From contig NZ_MNAH01000004.1 in assembly GCF_001976065.1 (NCBI RefSeq), forward strand, positions 64,519-128,518: 64,000 nt of DNA, in the 5' to 3' direction. Both the position numbers and the translations under genes were made by a program. Source of the stretch: Pseudomonas putida (lineage in GTDB: Bacteria; Pseudomonadota; Gammaproteobacteria; Pseudomonadales; Pseudomonadaceae). Numbering within the stretch: the stretch's first letter is position 1; every line of letters starts with the position of its first letter. This document shows positions 1 to 8,151 of this stretch, in pieces. The notes beneath the pieces were generated by a model, which saw only the letters and a list, made by a program, of their open reading frames with translations, did not search any database and had not been told where the DNA came from.

Positions 1-1
1 T

Positions 2-1363
2 ACGGCGTTCTATCACTACGTCGACAAGCTGAACCTTGAAACCAAACCCTTCCCCAACCCGCTGACACCAGCCTCCGGCAGCACCGTCATCGATCTGGAA
101 GGCAAGACCCATTACGCACAAAAACTGGCGGATCTTCCTGCACTGTTTCAGGAAGTCGCCGACGCCTGGGCCGATGCCCTGGAAGCGGGCTCGCAGTTCT
201 CCGATATCCAGCAGGCCATCCGCGACCGCGACGTGCCGCGCCTCAAGGAGCTATGGAACACCCTCGTACCGCTGTGGGACGACCGCACCTTCTACGATTT
301 CGTGGCCACCTCCGAAGCCTTTGCCAAGCTGTCGTTCCATCACCGTGAAGTGTTCGGCCAGGTCGGTTTCGGTACCGGTGGCTGGGATTCGGACTTCCCC
401 AACTCGATGCTGGAAATCTTCCGCGTGGTGATGACCAACTGCGACGATCACCAGCACCTGGTGGTCGGTGGCGTGGAACAAGTGCCGCATGGCATCTGGC
501 GCCATGTCCCGGAACGCTGCGTGCACTGGCCGCAGGGCACCAGCCTCAAGTCCTTGCACAGCGGTGCACCACGTTCCGGCGTGAAGAAAATCGCCCATGC
601 ACCGGGCGGCCGTTTTGCGGTGACCGACAACAACGGCGACACCCGCGAATACGCCGCGGTGCTGACCACCTGCCAGAGCTGGCTGCTGACCACCCAGATC
701 GAATGCGACGAAACCTTGTTCTCGCAGAAGATGTGGATGGCCCTGGACCGCACCCGTTACATGCAATCGTCGAAAACCTTTGTGATGGTCGATCGTCCGT
801 TCTGGAAGGACAAGGATCCGGAAACCGGCCGCGACCTGATGAGCATGACCCTCACCGATCGCCTGACGCGCGGCACTTACCTGTTCGATAACGGCGATGA
901 CAAGCCCGGGGTGATTTGCCTGTCGTACTCGTGGATGAGCGACGCGTTGAAAATGCTCCCGCACCCGGTGGAAAAACGCGTGAAGCTGGCGCTGGACGCG
1001 TTGAAAAAGATCTACCCGAAAGTCGACATCGCCGCACGTATCATCGGCGATCCGATCACCGTGTCCTGGGAAGCCGACCCGCATTTCCTTGGTGCTTTCA
1101 AGGGTGCACTGCCCGGTCACTATCGCTACAACCAGCGCATGTACGCGCATTTCATGCAGGACGACATGCCGGCCGAACAGCGCGGGATTTTCATCGCCGG
1201 CGACGACGTGTCCTGGACGCCGGCCTGGGTCGAAGGCGCGGTTCAGACCTCGCTCAATGCGGTGTGGGGCATCATGAAACACTTCGGCGGTGCAACTCAC
1301 GCCGAGAATCCGGGTCCAGGAGATGTGTTCAACGAGATTGGCCCTATCGCCCTGCCCGAGTAA
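2..1363 (+). CDS. davB: Lysine 2-monooxygenase (flavin amine oxidase family), C-terminal 453 residues
   Basis: The frame is open from base 2, so the N-terminus with the FAD dinucleotide-binding fold lies upstream of the window. The visible part is the substrate-binding and C-terminal FAD region of a bacterial tryptophan/lysine 2-monooxygenase. It ends in the typical block IFIAGDDVSWTPAWVEGAV (about residues 397-415 of the fragment), which closes the FAD site. The enzyme decarboxylates and oxidises L-lysine to 5-aminovaleramide in the cytoplasm. The choice of lysine over tryptophan rests on context: 12 bases downstream is a nitrilase-fold amidase matching DavA, and davB-davA-pqqF is the known P. 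putida order. Tryptophan monooxygenase is the alternative. Known relatives are about 560 residues, so roughly a hundred residues are missing. Confidence 0.85.
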   Translation, partial: TAFYHYVDKLNLETKPFPNPLTPASGSTVIDLEGKTHYAQKLADLPALFQEVADAWADALEAGSQFSDIQQAIRDRDVPRLKELWNTLVPLWDDRTFYDFVATSEAFAKLSFHHREVFGQVGFGTGGWDSDFPNSMLEIFRVVMTNCDDHQHLVVGGVEQVPHGIWRHVPERCVHWPQGTSLKSLHSGAPRSGVKKIAHAPGGRFAVTDNNGDTREYAAVLTTCQSWLLTTQIECDETLFSQKMWMALDRTRYMQSSKTFVMVDRPFWKDKDPETGRDLMSMTLTDRLTRGTYLFDNGDDKPGVICLSYSWMSDALKMLPHPVEKRVKLALDALKKIYPKVDIAARIIGDPITVSWEADPHFLGAFKGALPGHYRYNQRMYAHFMQDDMPAEQRGIFIAGDDVSWTPAWVEGAVQTSLNAVWGIMKHFGGATHAENPGPGDVFNEIGPIALPE

Positions 1364-1375
1364 GAGGAATCTGAA

Positions 1376-2170
1376 ATGCGCGTAGCCCTTTACCAATGTC
1401 CACCGTTGCCCCTGGATGTCGCCGGCAACCTTCAGCGCCTGCATCAACTGGCGCTGGAGGCAAAGGGCGCCGACTTGCTGGTAGTGCCGGAGATGTTCCT
1501 GACCGGCTACAACATCGGCGTCGATGCCGTCAGCGTGCTGGCGGAGGTGCACAACGGCGAATCGGCGCAACAGATCGCGCGCATTGCCAAGGCCGCCGGG
1601 ATCGCCATCCTGTATGGCTATCCCGAACGCTGCGAAGACGGGCAGATCTACAATGCCGTGCAACTGATCGACGCCCATGGCGAGCGCCTGTGCAATTACC
1701 GCAAGACGCACCTGTTCGGCGATCTCGACCGCTCGATGTTCAGCGCCGGTACGGACGACTTCCCCGTCGTTGAACTCAACGGCTGGAAGCTCGGCTTCCT
1801 GATCTGCTACGACCTCGAATTTCCGGAAAATACCCGGCGCCTGGCCCTGGCCGGCGCCGAACTGATCCTGGTACCGACGGCCAACATGATCCCGTTCGAC
1901 TTCATCGCTGACGTCACCGTACGCGCCCGGGCCTACGAGAATCAGTGCTACGTGGCTTATGCCAACTATTGCGGGAGCGAAGGCGATATCCACTACTGTG
2001 GCCAAAGCAGCATCGCCGCACCGGACGGCAGCCGCATTGCCCAGGCGGGACTCGATGAAGCGCTGATTGTCGGTGAACTGGACCGCCAGTTGATGCTCGA
2101 CTCCCGCGCCGCCAATCGCTACCTGATCGATCGCCGCCCCGAGCTTTACGGCACGCTGAACAAGCGCTGA
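1376..2170 (+). CDS. davA: 5-aminovaleramide amidohydrolase (nitrilase superfamily)
   Basis: A 264-residue carbon-nitrogen hydrolase. The catalytic triad is visible as Glu39 (VVPEMF), Lys110 (NYRKTHLFGD) and Cys144 (LICYDLEFPE). It hydrolyses 5-aminovaleramide, the product of DavB, to 5-aminovalerate and ammonia, the second step of the lysine-to-glutarate route. The start ATG has a purine-rich ribosome site (AGAGGAAT) and lies 12 bases after the davB stop, so the two are very likely co-transcribed. The whole chain resembles P. putida DavA closely as remembered, including the ELILVPTANM segment. A generic beta-ureidopropionase-like amidase is the fallback reading. Confidence 0.9.
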   Translation: MRVALYQCPPLPLDVAGNLQRLHQLALEAKGADLLVVPEMFLTGYNIGVDAVSVLAEVHNGESAQQIARIAKAAGIAILYGYPERCEDGQIYNAVQLIDAHGERLCNYRKTHLFGDLDRSMFSAGTDDFPVVELNGWKLGFLICYDLEFPENTRRLALAGAELILVPTANMIPFDFIADVTVRARAYENQCYVAYANYCGSEGDIHYCGQSSIAAPDGSRIAQAGLDEALIVGELDRQLMLDSRAANRYLIDRRPELYGTLNKR

Positions 2171-2218
2171 GCCACCGTTATCCGCTAGCATTGGCACTTC
2201 TCTGTCCTGGAAGTGCTC

Positions 2219-4642
2219 ATGCCTGCGCTGAATCCCCCTCGCCCCCACACTGAAACCCTGGCCAACGGCTTGCGGGTGACGCTGCGTCATGCCCCGGATT
2301 TGAAGCGCTGTGCGGCGGCGTTGCGGGTTGCCGCTGGCAGCCATGACGTGCCGTTGGCCTGGCCGGGCCTGGCGCACTTTCTTGAGCACCTGCTGTTTCT
2401 CGGTACCGAGCGTTTTGCCGCCGACCAGGGGCTGATGGCTTTCGTCCAGCGCCACGGCGGCCAGGTAAATGCACAAACCTGCGAGCGCACCACCGATTAC
2501 TTTTTCGAGTTGCCACTGCAGGCATTTGCCGAGGGCCTGGAGCGGCTGGCAGACATGCTCGCCCATCCACGCATGGACCTGGACGACCAACACCGGGAAC
2601 GGGAGGTGCTGCAGGCGGAATTCATCGCCTGGTCGCAGGATGCTGCGGCGCAGCAGCAACTGGCTTTGCTGGGCGGGCTTAGCGACGCTCATCCATTGCG
2701 CGGTTTTCATGCAGGCAACCGCGACAGCCTGCCGGTGCCGTTATCCGAGTTCCAGCAAGCCTTGCAGGATTTTTTCCAGCGCTATTACCAGACCGGACAA
2801 ATGACCTTGAGCCTTGCCGGCCCCCAGAGCCTTGATGAGTTGCGGCAGTTGGCCGAAGCATTTGGCAACGTCATTGCCAAGGGCGAGAAGATCCCGCAAC
2901 AAGCCCCGACGCCGCTGATGGCTGGGGCGGACAATAGTTATCAACAGGTCGGCGAGCATCGGCTGGACCTGCTGTTTGCCCTTGAAGCACTGCCCGACTC
3001 ATCCGCCGAAGCGCTGGGTTTTCTGTGCCATTGGCTGAACACCGCAAAACCCGGTGGGCTGCTGGCTGAACTGCGCAAACAGGGCAGAGTTGAAAACCTC
3101 AAGGCGCACCCCCTGTACCAGTTCGCCGGGCAAGCCTTGCTGCACATTGAGTTCACACTGGCCGCCAATGCCCCGGCGACCGGAATTGGCGAACAGTTGC
3201 AGGACTGGCTGGGCTTTTTCGCCCGGCAAGACTGGCGCGGGCTGCGCGAAGAATACGCGGCGCTGCGCCAGCGCCAGCCAGGCAGCGCCTTGCAACTGGC
3301 CCGGCAGGACAGCGAAGAGCGCGAAGCAGGCTTATCCGACGCCGGTGTTGCTGCCCTCAAGGTCATTCTGGAAAAAATCGGCGCTGTGGATAACTTCGCT
3401 GGCCCGTGGCAGCTCCCCGCACCCAATCCGTTCCTGCACACCGAACCTTCGCCTTCTGGCGCCGGCTTGATTCGCGGACAAACCAGCGCTCACCGGGGCC
3501 TGCGCACCTTTGCACAAGACCGCTCACGCAGCCGTCGCGAACGCTCACCGATGCAGTTCAGCCAGGCCTTGCCGGATACCGGCGCTGAAGCGGCGCTTTA
3601 CCTGCGCTGGCGCCTCGAGGGGGCACCCGGCGCCAGCCTGCAATCGCGCCTGGAAAACAACCTGCAAGCGTTGCGCGAAGACGCCGGAGAGGCTGGCGTG
3701 GACTTTTCCTTCGGCGCATCGGGCAATCAATGGCTGCTGAAAATGACCGGCCTGCAGGCACCGATGTCGACCATCCTCGAACACGCGCTGAACCTGCTGA
3801 GCCAGCCTGAAGCAGCGCTGTCACAGCCATCACCGGCCCGCCCGGCCTTGATGCCGATTCGACAGTTACTCAAGATGCTGCCCGATCTCTGCCTGGAACA
3901 ATCGGCCGAATCGGACAACCTGGCGCAACTGTGGTCGGGTGCTCGCTGGACCGGCCTGGCGTGCGGTTTTTCTGCCCAAACGCAAGCGGCCATGGGCCTG
4001 GCGTTGAGTCGAGTGCCGGGTACTGCGGAGACGCAACAGGCACCGGCTTCGTCAATGCCCTCGCAACACCTGTGGAGCATCGTAGAAACCGACTCCAGCG
4101 AACACGCGCTGCTGTTGTTCTGCCCGACAGCCACCCTGGAACTGGCTGACGAAGCCGCCTGGCGGTTGCTTGCCCATGTCTGTCAGACGCCGTTCTATCA
4201 GCGCCTGCGGGTGGAGTTGCAATTGGGTTACGCGGTGTTCAGCGCCCTGCGACAGGTTCACGGGCAAACTGGGCTGTTGTTCGGTGTGCAATCACCAAAC
4301 GTGGTCACTGCCCAGCTCTTGCAGCACATCGAACAGTTCCTGAGCGAGTTGCCGACGTTGATCCAGACCCTCGACGAGAGCGCCTTCATTACCCAACGCC
4401 AAGCCTTGGTGGAGCAGTTTTCCAGCGCTGCCCTGACGACAAACCAGGCCGCCGAATTGCTCTGGCAGGGCAAACTGGTCGGCCGCCCGTCGGATTATCT
4501 GACGCAATTGCCCCAGGCCATTCTGTTGACCGACCGCGCCGCGCTGCTGGCGGCTGTCCAGCATTTGAACCGGGCAGAAGGCGGCTGGCGCTGCTTGGCG
4601 AACAGCCCGGCACCCGGCGCACCTTGGCAAGCGACAAAATGA
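2219..4642 (+). CDS. pqqF: PQQ biosynthesis M16 zinc peptidase PqqF
   Basis: An 807-residue M16 (insulinase-type) metallopeptidase. The inverted zinc motif HFLEH is at residues 53-57, and the third ligand is expected in the downstream REVLQAEF segment. The second half is the degenerate, non-catalytic M16 repeat. PqqF is thought to cut the cross-linked PqqA peptide to free the Glu-Tyr pair that becomes PQQ. I chose the ATG at 2219 because GGAAG sits five bases before it; the in-frame GTG six bases earlier would have no ribosome site. It stands 158 bases upstream of pqqA, the usual pseudomonad arrangement, and just after davA. Confidence 0.93.
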   Translation: MPALNPPRPHTETLANGLRVTLRHAPDLKRCAAALRVAAGSHDVPLAWPGLAHFLEHLLFLGTERFAADQGLMAFVQRHGGQVNAQTCERTTDYFFELPLQAFAEGLERLADMLAHPRMDLDDQHREREVLQAEFIAWSQDAAAQQQLALLGGLSDAHPLRGFHAGNRDSLPVPLSEFQQALQDFFQRYYQTGQMTLSLAGPQSLDELRQLAEAFGNVIAKGEKIPQQAPTPLMAGADNSYQQVGEHRLDLLFALEALPDSSAEALGFLCHWLNTAKPGGLLAELRKQGRVENLKAHPLYQFAGQALLHIEFTLAANAPATGIGEQLQDWLGFFARQDWRGLREEYAALRQRQPGSALQLARQDSEEREAGLSDAGVAALKVILEKIGAVDNFAGPWQLPAPNPFLHTEPSPSGAGLIRGQTSAHRGLRTFAQDRSRSRRERSPMQFSQALPDTGAEAALYLRWRLEGAPGASLQSRLENNLQALREDAGEAGVDFSFGASGNQWLLKMTGLQAPMSTILEHALNLLSQPEAALSQPSPARPALMPIRQLLKMLPDLCLEQSAESDNLAQLWSGARWTGLACGFSAQTQAAMGLALSRVPGTAETQQAPASSMPSQHLWSIVETDSSEHALLLFCPTATLELADEAAWRLLAHVCQTPFYQRLRVELQLGYAVFSALRQVHGQTGLLFGVQSPNVVTAQLLQHIEQFLSELPTLIQTLDESAFITQRQALVEQFSSAALTTNQAAELLWQGKLVGRPSDYLTQLPQAILLTDRAALLAAVQHLNRAEGGWRCLANSPAPGAPWQATK

Positions 4643-4675
4643 TCATTACCCAGACGGTAAGGAGCTTTTTCAAAG

Positions 4676-4698
4676 TTTCACGGGCAATTCTTGTGAAA
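4676..4698. promoter_or_regulatory. Inverted repeat upstream of pqqA, possible operator
   Basis: The arms TTTCAC and GTGAAA are separated by 11 bases in the pqqF-pqqA intergenic space, about 100 bases before the pqqA start. The surrounding DNA is AT-rich and a promoter for pqqA is expected here. No factor is assigned; the repeat may be fortuitous. Confidence 0.3.
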
Positions 4699-4800
4699 TT
4701 TTGAGTAACATAGCAGCCTAACTATTTGGAACATCTCTGACTGGAGGTGGACTATACATATAGATAGCGCTGTCCAACCCTACCTGAAGGAGTTCAAACG

Positions 4801-4875
4801 ATGGCCTGGACCAAACCGGCTTACACCGACCTGCGTATCGGCTTCGAAGTCACCATGTACTTCGCAAGCCGCTGA
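4801..4875 (+). CDS. pqqA: Coenzyme PQQ precursor peptide PqqA
   Basis: A 24-residue peptide starting MAWTKPAYTDLRIG. The two residues that become PQQ are present at the canonical spacing: Glu16 and Tyr20 in the segment FEVTMY. The radical enzyme PqqE, with the chaperone PqqD, forms the carbon-carbon bond between them. A strong ribosome site (AAGGAG) precedes the ATG. An intrinsic terminator lies 25 bases after the stop, so pqqA is probably made in excess over pqqB-E by partial termination, as is known in other PQQ clusters. Confidence 0.97.
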   Translation: MAWTKPAYTDLRIGFEVTMYFASR

Positions 4876-4900
4876 TCTCTGCCCTGGCAGAATGCAGCAC

Positions 4901-4928
4901 AACGCCTCGGTTATCCGAGGCGTTTTAT
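4901..4928 (+). terminator. Intrinsic terminator/attenuator between pqqA and pqqB
   Basis: The stem AACGCCTCGG / CCGAGGCGTT has a four-base loop and runs into TTTATTTT. It sits between the pqqA stop and the pqqB start and would lower expression of the enzymes relative to the precursor peptide. Confidence 0.85.
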
Positions 4929-4955
4929 TTTCAGCGTTGAAATGATGGAGCGCCC

Positions 4956-5867
4956 ATGTTTGTCCAGATCCTAGGTTCCGCCGCTGGCGGTGGTTTTCCA
5001 CAGTGGAACTGCAATTGCGAGAACTGCGCGGGTTTTCGCAACGGCAGCCTGCGGGCCGAGGCGCGCACTCAATCCTCCATCGCGATTTCCGATGACGGCG
5101 TGAACTGGGTGCTGTGCAATACCTCCCCGGACATCCGTGCCCAACTGCAAAGCTTCGCGCCCATGCAACCGGGGCGAGCACTGCGTGATACCGGGATCAG
5201 CGCAATCATCCTGATGGACAGCCAGATCGACCACACCACCGGCCTGCTCAGCCTGCGCGAGGGTTGCCCGCATCAGGTCTGGTGCACCGACATGGTCCAT
5301 GAAGACCTGAGCACCGGTTTTCCGCTGTTCAACATGCTGACCCACTGGAACGGTGGCCTGAGCTGGAACCGCATCGAGCTCGACCAGAGCTTCAGCATTC
5401 CCGCCTGCCCGAACCTGCGCTTCACCCCGCTGCCCCTGCGAAGCGCCGCCCCGCCCTACTCGCCGCATCGCTTCGACCCGCATCCGGGCGACAACATCGG
5501 CCTGATCGTCGAAGACCTCAACACCGGTGGCAAACTGTTCTATGCCCCGGGCCTGGGCAAAGTCGACGCGCCGCTGCTGGAGATCATGGCTGATAGCGAT
5601 TGCCTGTTGGTCGATGGCACCCTGTGGGACGACGATGAAATGCAGCGCCGTGGCGTAGGCACCCGTACCGGTCGGGAGATGGGCCATCTGGCGCAGAACG
5701 GTCCTGGTGGCATGCTCGAAGTGCTGGAGCAACTGCCAAGACAGCGCAAGGTCCTCATCCACATCAACAACACCAACCCGATTCTCGATGAGGATTCGCC
5801 GCAGCGTGCCGAGCTGGATCGGCGCGAAGTTGAAGTGGCGTATGACGGCATGAGTATTGTGCTGTAA
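4956..5867 (+). CDS. pqqB: PQQ biosynthesis protein PqqB (metallo-beta-lactamase fold)
   Basis: A 303-residue metallo-beta-lactamase-fold protein. It opens with the family signature FVQILGSAAGGGFPQWNCNC and has the altered metal motif SQIDHTTGL near residues 88-96 in place of HxHxDH. Literature on PqqB implicates it in a hydroxylation of the excised Glu-Tyr unit or in PQQ release. Length matches the family. It is the second gene of the pqq operon, 80 bases after pqqA. A REP-type palindrome pair follows before pqqC. Confidence 0.95.
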   Translation: MFVQILGSAAGGGFPQWNCNCENCAGFRNGSLRAEARTQSSIAISDDGVNWVLCNTSPDIRAQLQSFAPMQPGRALRDTGISAIILMDSQIDHTTGLLSLREGCPHQVWCTDMVHEDLSTGFPLFNMLTHWNGGLSWNRIELDQSFSIPACPNLRFTPLPLRSAAPPYSPHRFDPHPGDNIGLIVEDLNTGGKLFYAPGLGKVDAPLLEIMADSDCLLVDGTLWDDDEMQRRGVGTRTGREMGHLAQNGPGGMLEVLEQLPRQRKVLIHINNTNPILDEDSPQRAELDRREVEVAYDGMSIVL

Positions 5868-5876
5868 CTGATGACC

Positions 5877-5946
5877 CCTTCGCTGGCAAGCCAGCTCCTG
5901 CAGTTGACCGCATTCCAATGTGGGAGCGGGCTTGCTCGCGAAGACG
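5877..5946. repeat. REP palindrome pair between pqqB and pqqC
   Basis: One unit reads CTTCGCTGGCAAGCCAGCTCC and the facing one GGGAGCGGGCTTGCTCGCGAAG. They are variants of the two REP families seen throughout this window. The pair sits inside the pqq operon. Confidence 0.75.
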
Positions 5947-5994
5947 TCCAACCAGGCACCACAGAATCCACCGGTTGTACTCCGGAGACCCGCA

Positions 5995-6747
5995 ATGACC
6001 GACACCCCGATGTCCCCCACCGAATTCGAAGCCGCCCTGCGCGCCAAGGGCGCCTACTACCACATCTACCACCCGTACCACGTGGCGATGTACGAAGGCC
6101 GGGCGACCCGCGAGCAAATCCAGGGCTGGGTTGCCAACCGCTTTTACTATCAGGTGAATATTCCGCTGAAGGATGCGGCGATCCTGGCCAACTGCCCGGA
6201 CCGCGAGATCCGCCGCGAGTGGATTCAACGCCTGCTGGACCACGACGGCGCTCCCGGTGAAGACGGCGGCATCGAAGCCTGGCTGCGCCTGGGCCAGGCC
6301 GTCGGTCTCGACCCGGACCAACTGCGCTCCCAGGAACTGGTGCTGCCCGGCGTGCGATTCGCCGTCGACGCCTACGTCAACTTCGCCCGCCGGGCCAGTT
6401 GGCAGGAGGCCGCCAGCAGCTCGCTGACGGAGCTGTTCGCCCCGCAGATCCACCAGTCGCGCCTGGACAGTTGGCCGCAGCATTACCCGTGGATCGACCC
6501 CGCCGGCTACGAATATTTCCGCACACGCCTGGGTCAGGCACGGCGCGATGTCGAGCACGGCCTGGCCATCACCCTCGAGCACTATAAAACCCGGGAAGGC
6601 CAGGAACGCATGCTGGAAATTCTCCAGTTCAAACTGGACATTCTTTGGAGCATGCTCGATGCCATGAGCATGGCCTACGAACTCAATCGCCCGCCCTATC
6701 ACAGCGTGACCGGTGAGCGGGTCTGGCACAAAGGAATCACCCTATGA
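5995..6747 (+). CDS. pqqC: Pyrroloquinoline-quinone synthase PqqC
   Basis: A 250-residue, all-helical cofactor-free oxidase. It catalyses the last step of PQQ formation, ring closure and an eight-electron oxidation of the intermediate AHQQ. Family hallmarks seen are YYHIYHPYHVAMYEG near residues 19-33, NRFYYQVNIP, and the C-terminal YELNRPPYHSVT. The reading frame is open further upstream into the REP repeat, but the ATG at 5995, preceded by CGGAGACC, gives the family N-terminus. Its last bases overlap the pqqD start (ATGA), so the two are translationally coupled. Confidence 0.96.
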   Translation: MTDTPMSPTEFEAALRAKGAYYHIYHPYHVAMYEGRATREQIQGWVANRFYYQVNIPLKDAAILANCPDREIRREWIQRLLDHDGAPGEDGGIEAWLRLGQAVGLDPDQLRSQELVLPGVRFAVDAYVNFARRASWQEAASSSLTELFAPQIHQSRLDSWPQHYPWIDPAGYEYFRTRLGQARRDVEHGLAITLEHYKTREGQERMLEILQFKLDILWSMLDAMSMAYELNRPPYHSVTGERVWHKGITL

Positions 6748-7019
6748 GTTTCGATCGCAGCAAGACCCCGACCTGGCGCCCCGGCTACCGTTTCCAGTAC
6801 GAACCGGCGCAGAAAGGCCACGTGCTGCTGTACCCTGAAGGCATGATCAAACTCAATGAAAGCGCCGCGCTGATCGGCGGTTTGATCGACGGCGAGCGTG
6901 ATGTCGCCGCGATCATCAACGAGCTCGACACGCAGTTCCCGGGCGTGCCCGAACTCGCGGACGACATCGAGCAATTCATGGAGGTTGCCCGTGCGCAGCA
7001 CTGGATCACCCTTGACTGA
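6744..7019 (+). CDS. pqqD: PQQ biosynthesis peptide chaperone PqqD
   Basis: A 91-residue RiPP recognition element. PqqD binds the PqqA leader and presents it to the radical SAM enzyme PqqE. Typical segments are PGYRFQYEPAQKGHVLLYPEG and LNESAALIGGLIDGERDV. It overlaps pqqC by four bases at its start and shares its last 29 bases with the start of pqqE, a tight arrangement suited to making PqqD and PqqE in step. Confidence 0.95.
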   Translation: MSFDRSKTPTWRPGYRFQYEPAQKGHVLLYPEGMIKLNESAALIGGLIDGERDVAAIINELDTQFPGVPELADDIEQFMEVARAQHWITLD

Positions 7020-8151
7020 TCTGCCGCCCCAGCCCGAGGTTGGCCTGCCGTTGTGGCTGCTCGCCGAGCTGACCTATCGCTGCCCGCTGCAATGCCCATA
7101 TTGCTCCAATCCGCTGGATTTCGCCGAGCAGGGCAAAGAGCTGAGCACTGAGCACTGGATCAAAGTATTGCGCGAAGCCCGGGAAATGGGCGCGGCGCAG
7201 CTGGGTTTTTCCGGCGGCGAGCCACTGGTGCGCCAGGACCTGGCCGAGTTGATCGCCGAGGCGCGCAAGCTGGGGTTCTACACCAACCTGATCACCTCCG
7301 GCATCGGCCTGACCGAGCAGAAAATCGGCGACTTCAAGAAGGCCGGTCTCGATCACATCCAGATCAGTTTCCAGGCCAGTGACGAGCAGGTGAACAACCT
7401 GCTGGCGGGCTCGAAAAAAGCCTTCGCGCAAAAGCTGGAAATGGCCCGCGCCGTCAAAGCCCATGGCTATCCGATGGTGCTTAACTTCGTCACCCATCGG
7501 CACAACATCGACAAGATCGACCGCATCATCGAGCTGTGCATCGCCCTTGAGGCGGACTTCGTCGAACTCGCCACCTGCCAGTTCTACGGCTGGGCGCAGC
7601 TCAATCGAGTCGGGCTATTGCCGACCAAAGAGCAACTGGTGCGCGCTGAACGCATCACCAACGAGTACCGCGCCAAGCTGGAAGCCGAAGGGCATCCGTG
7701 CAAGCTGATTTTCGTGACGCCGGACTACTACGAAGAACGCCCTAAAGCCTGCATGAATGGCTGGGGCAGTATTTTTCTGACAGTCACGCCGGACGGAACC
7801 GCGCTCCCCTGTCATGGCGCCCGACAGCTGCCCGTGCAGTTTCCCAACGTACGCGATCACAGCATGCAGCACATCTGGTACGACTCGTTCGGCTTCAACC
7901 GCTTTCGTGGTTACGACTGGATGCCCGAGCCGTGCCGCTCATGCGACGAGAAGGAAAAGGACTTCGGCGGCTGTCGCTGCCAGGCGTTCATGCTCACGGG
8001 GGACGCGAGCAATGCCGACCCGGTGTGCAGCAAGTCGCCTCAACACGGCGTGATCCTCAAGGCCCGCGAAGAGGCGGAGCACGCGACCCAGACCATTGAA
8101 CAACTGGCCTTTCGCAATGAACGAAACTCACGCCTCATCGCCAAAAGCTGA
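6991..8151 (+). CDS. pqqE: Radical SAM enzyme PqqE
   Basis: A 386-residue radical SAM/SPASM protein that links Glu and Tyr of PqqA. The SAM-cluster motif is Cys31-x3-Cys35-x2-Cys38 (RCPLQCPYC). GFSGGEPL is the SAM-binding GGE motif. The C-terminal SPASM cysteines run from CHGARQLPV through PCRSCDEKEKDFGGCRC for the auxiliary clusters. The frame is open upstream across pqqD, but the GTG at 6991 has GGAGG six bases before it and gives a family-sized protein. TTG at 7012 is a weaker alternative. Confidence 0.95.
   Translation: MRSTGSPLTDLPPQPEVGLPLWLLAELTYRCPLQCPYCSNPLDFAEQGKELSTEHWIKVLREAREMGAAQLGFSGGEPLVRQDLAELIAEARKLGFYTNLITSGIGLTEQKIGDFKKAGLDHIQISFQASDEQVNNLLAGSKKAFAQKLEMARAVKAHGYPMVLNFVTHRHNIDKIDRIIELCIALEADFVELATCQFYGWAQLNRVGLLPTKEQLVRAERITNEYRAKLEAEGHPCKLIFVTPDYYEERPKACMNGWGSIFLTVTPDGTALPCHGARQLPVQFPNVRDHSMQHIWYDSFGFNRFRGYDWMPEPCRSCDEKEKDFGGCRCQAFMLTGDASNADPVCSKSPQHGVILKAREEAEHATQTIEQLAFRNERNSRLIAKS

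Noticed and set aside
2213..2218. GTG start for pqqF two codons upstream
   Set aside because: The GGAAG ribosome site overlaps this GTG and is correctly spaced only for the ATG at 2219.
251..2710. 819-codon open frame on the minus strand opposite davB/davA/pqqF
   Set aside because: It spans three well-supported genes on the other strand, has no family resemblance and is rich in His, Gln, Arg and Val, the usual look of antisense frames in GC-rich DNA.
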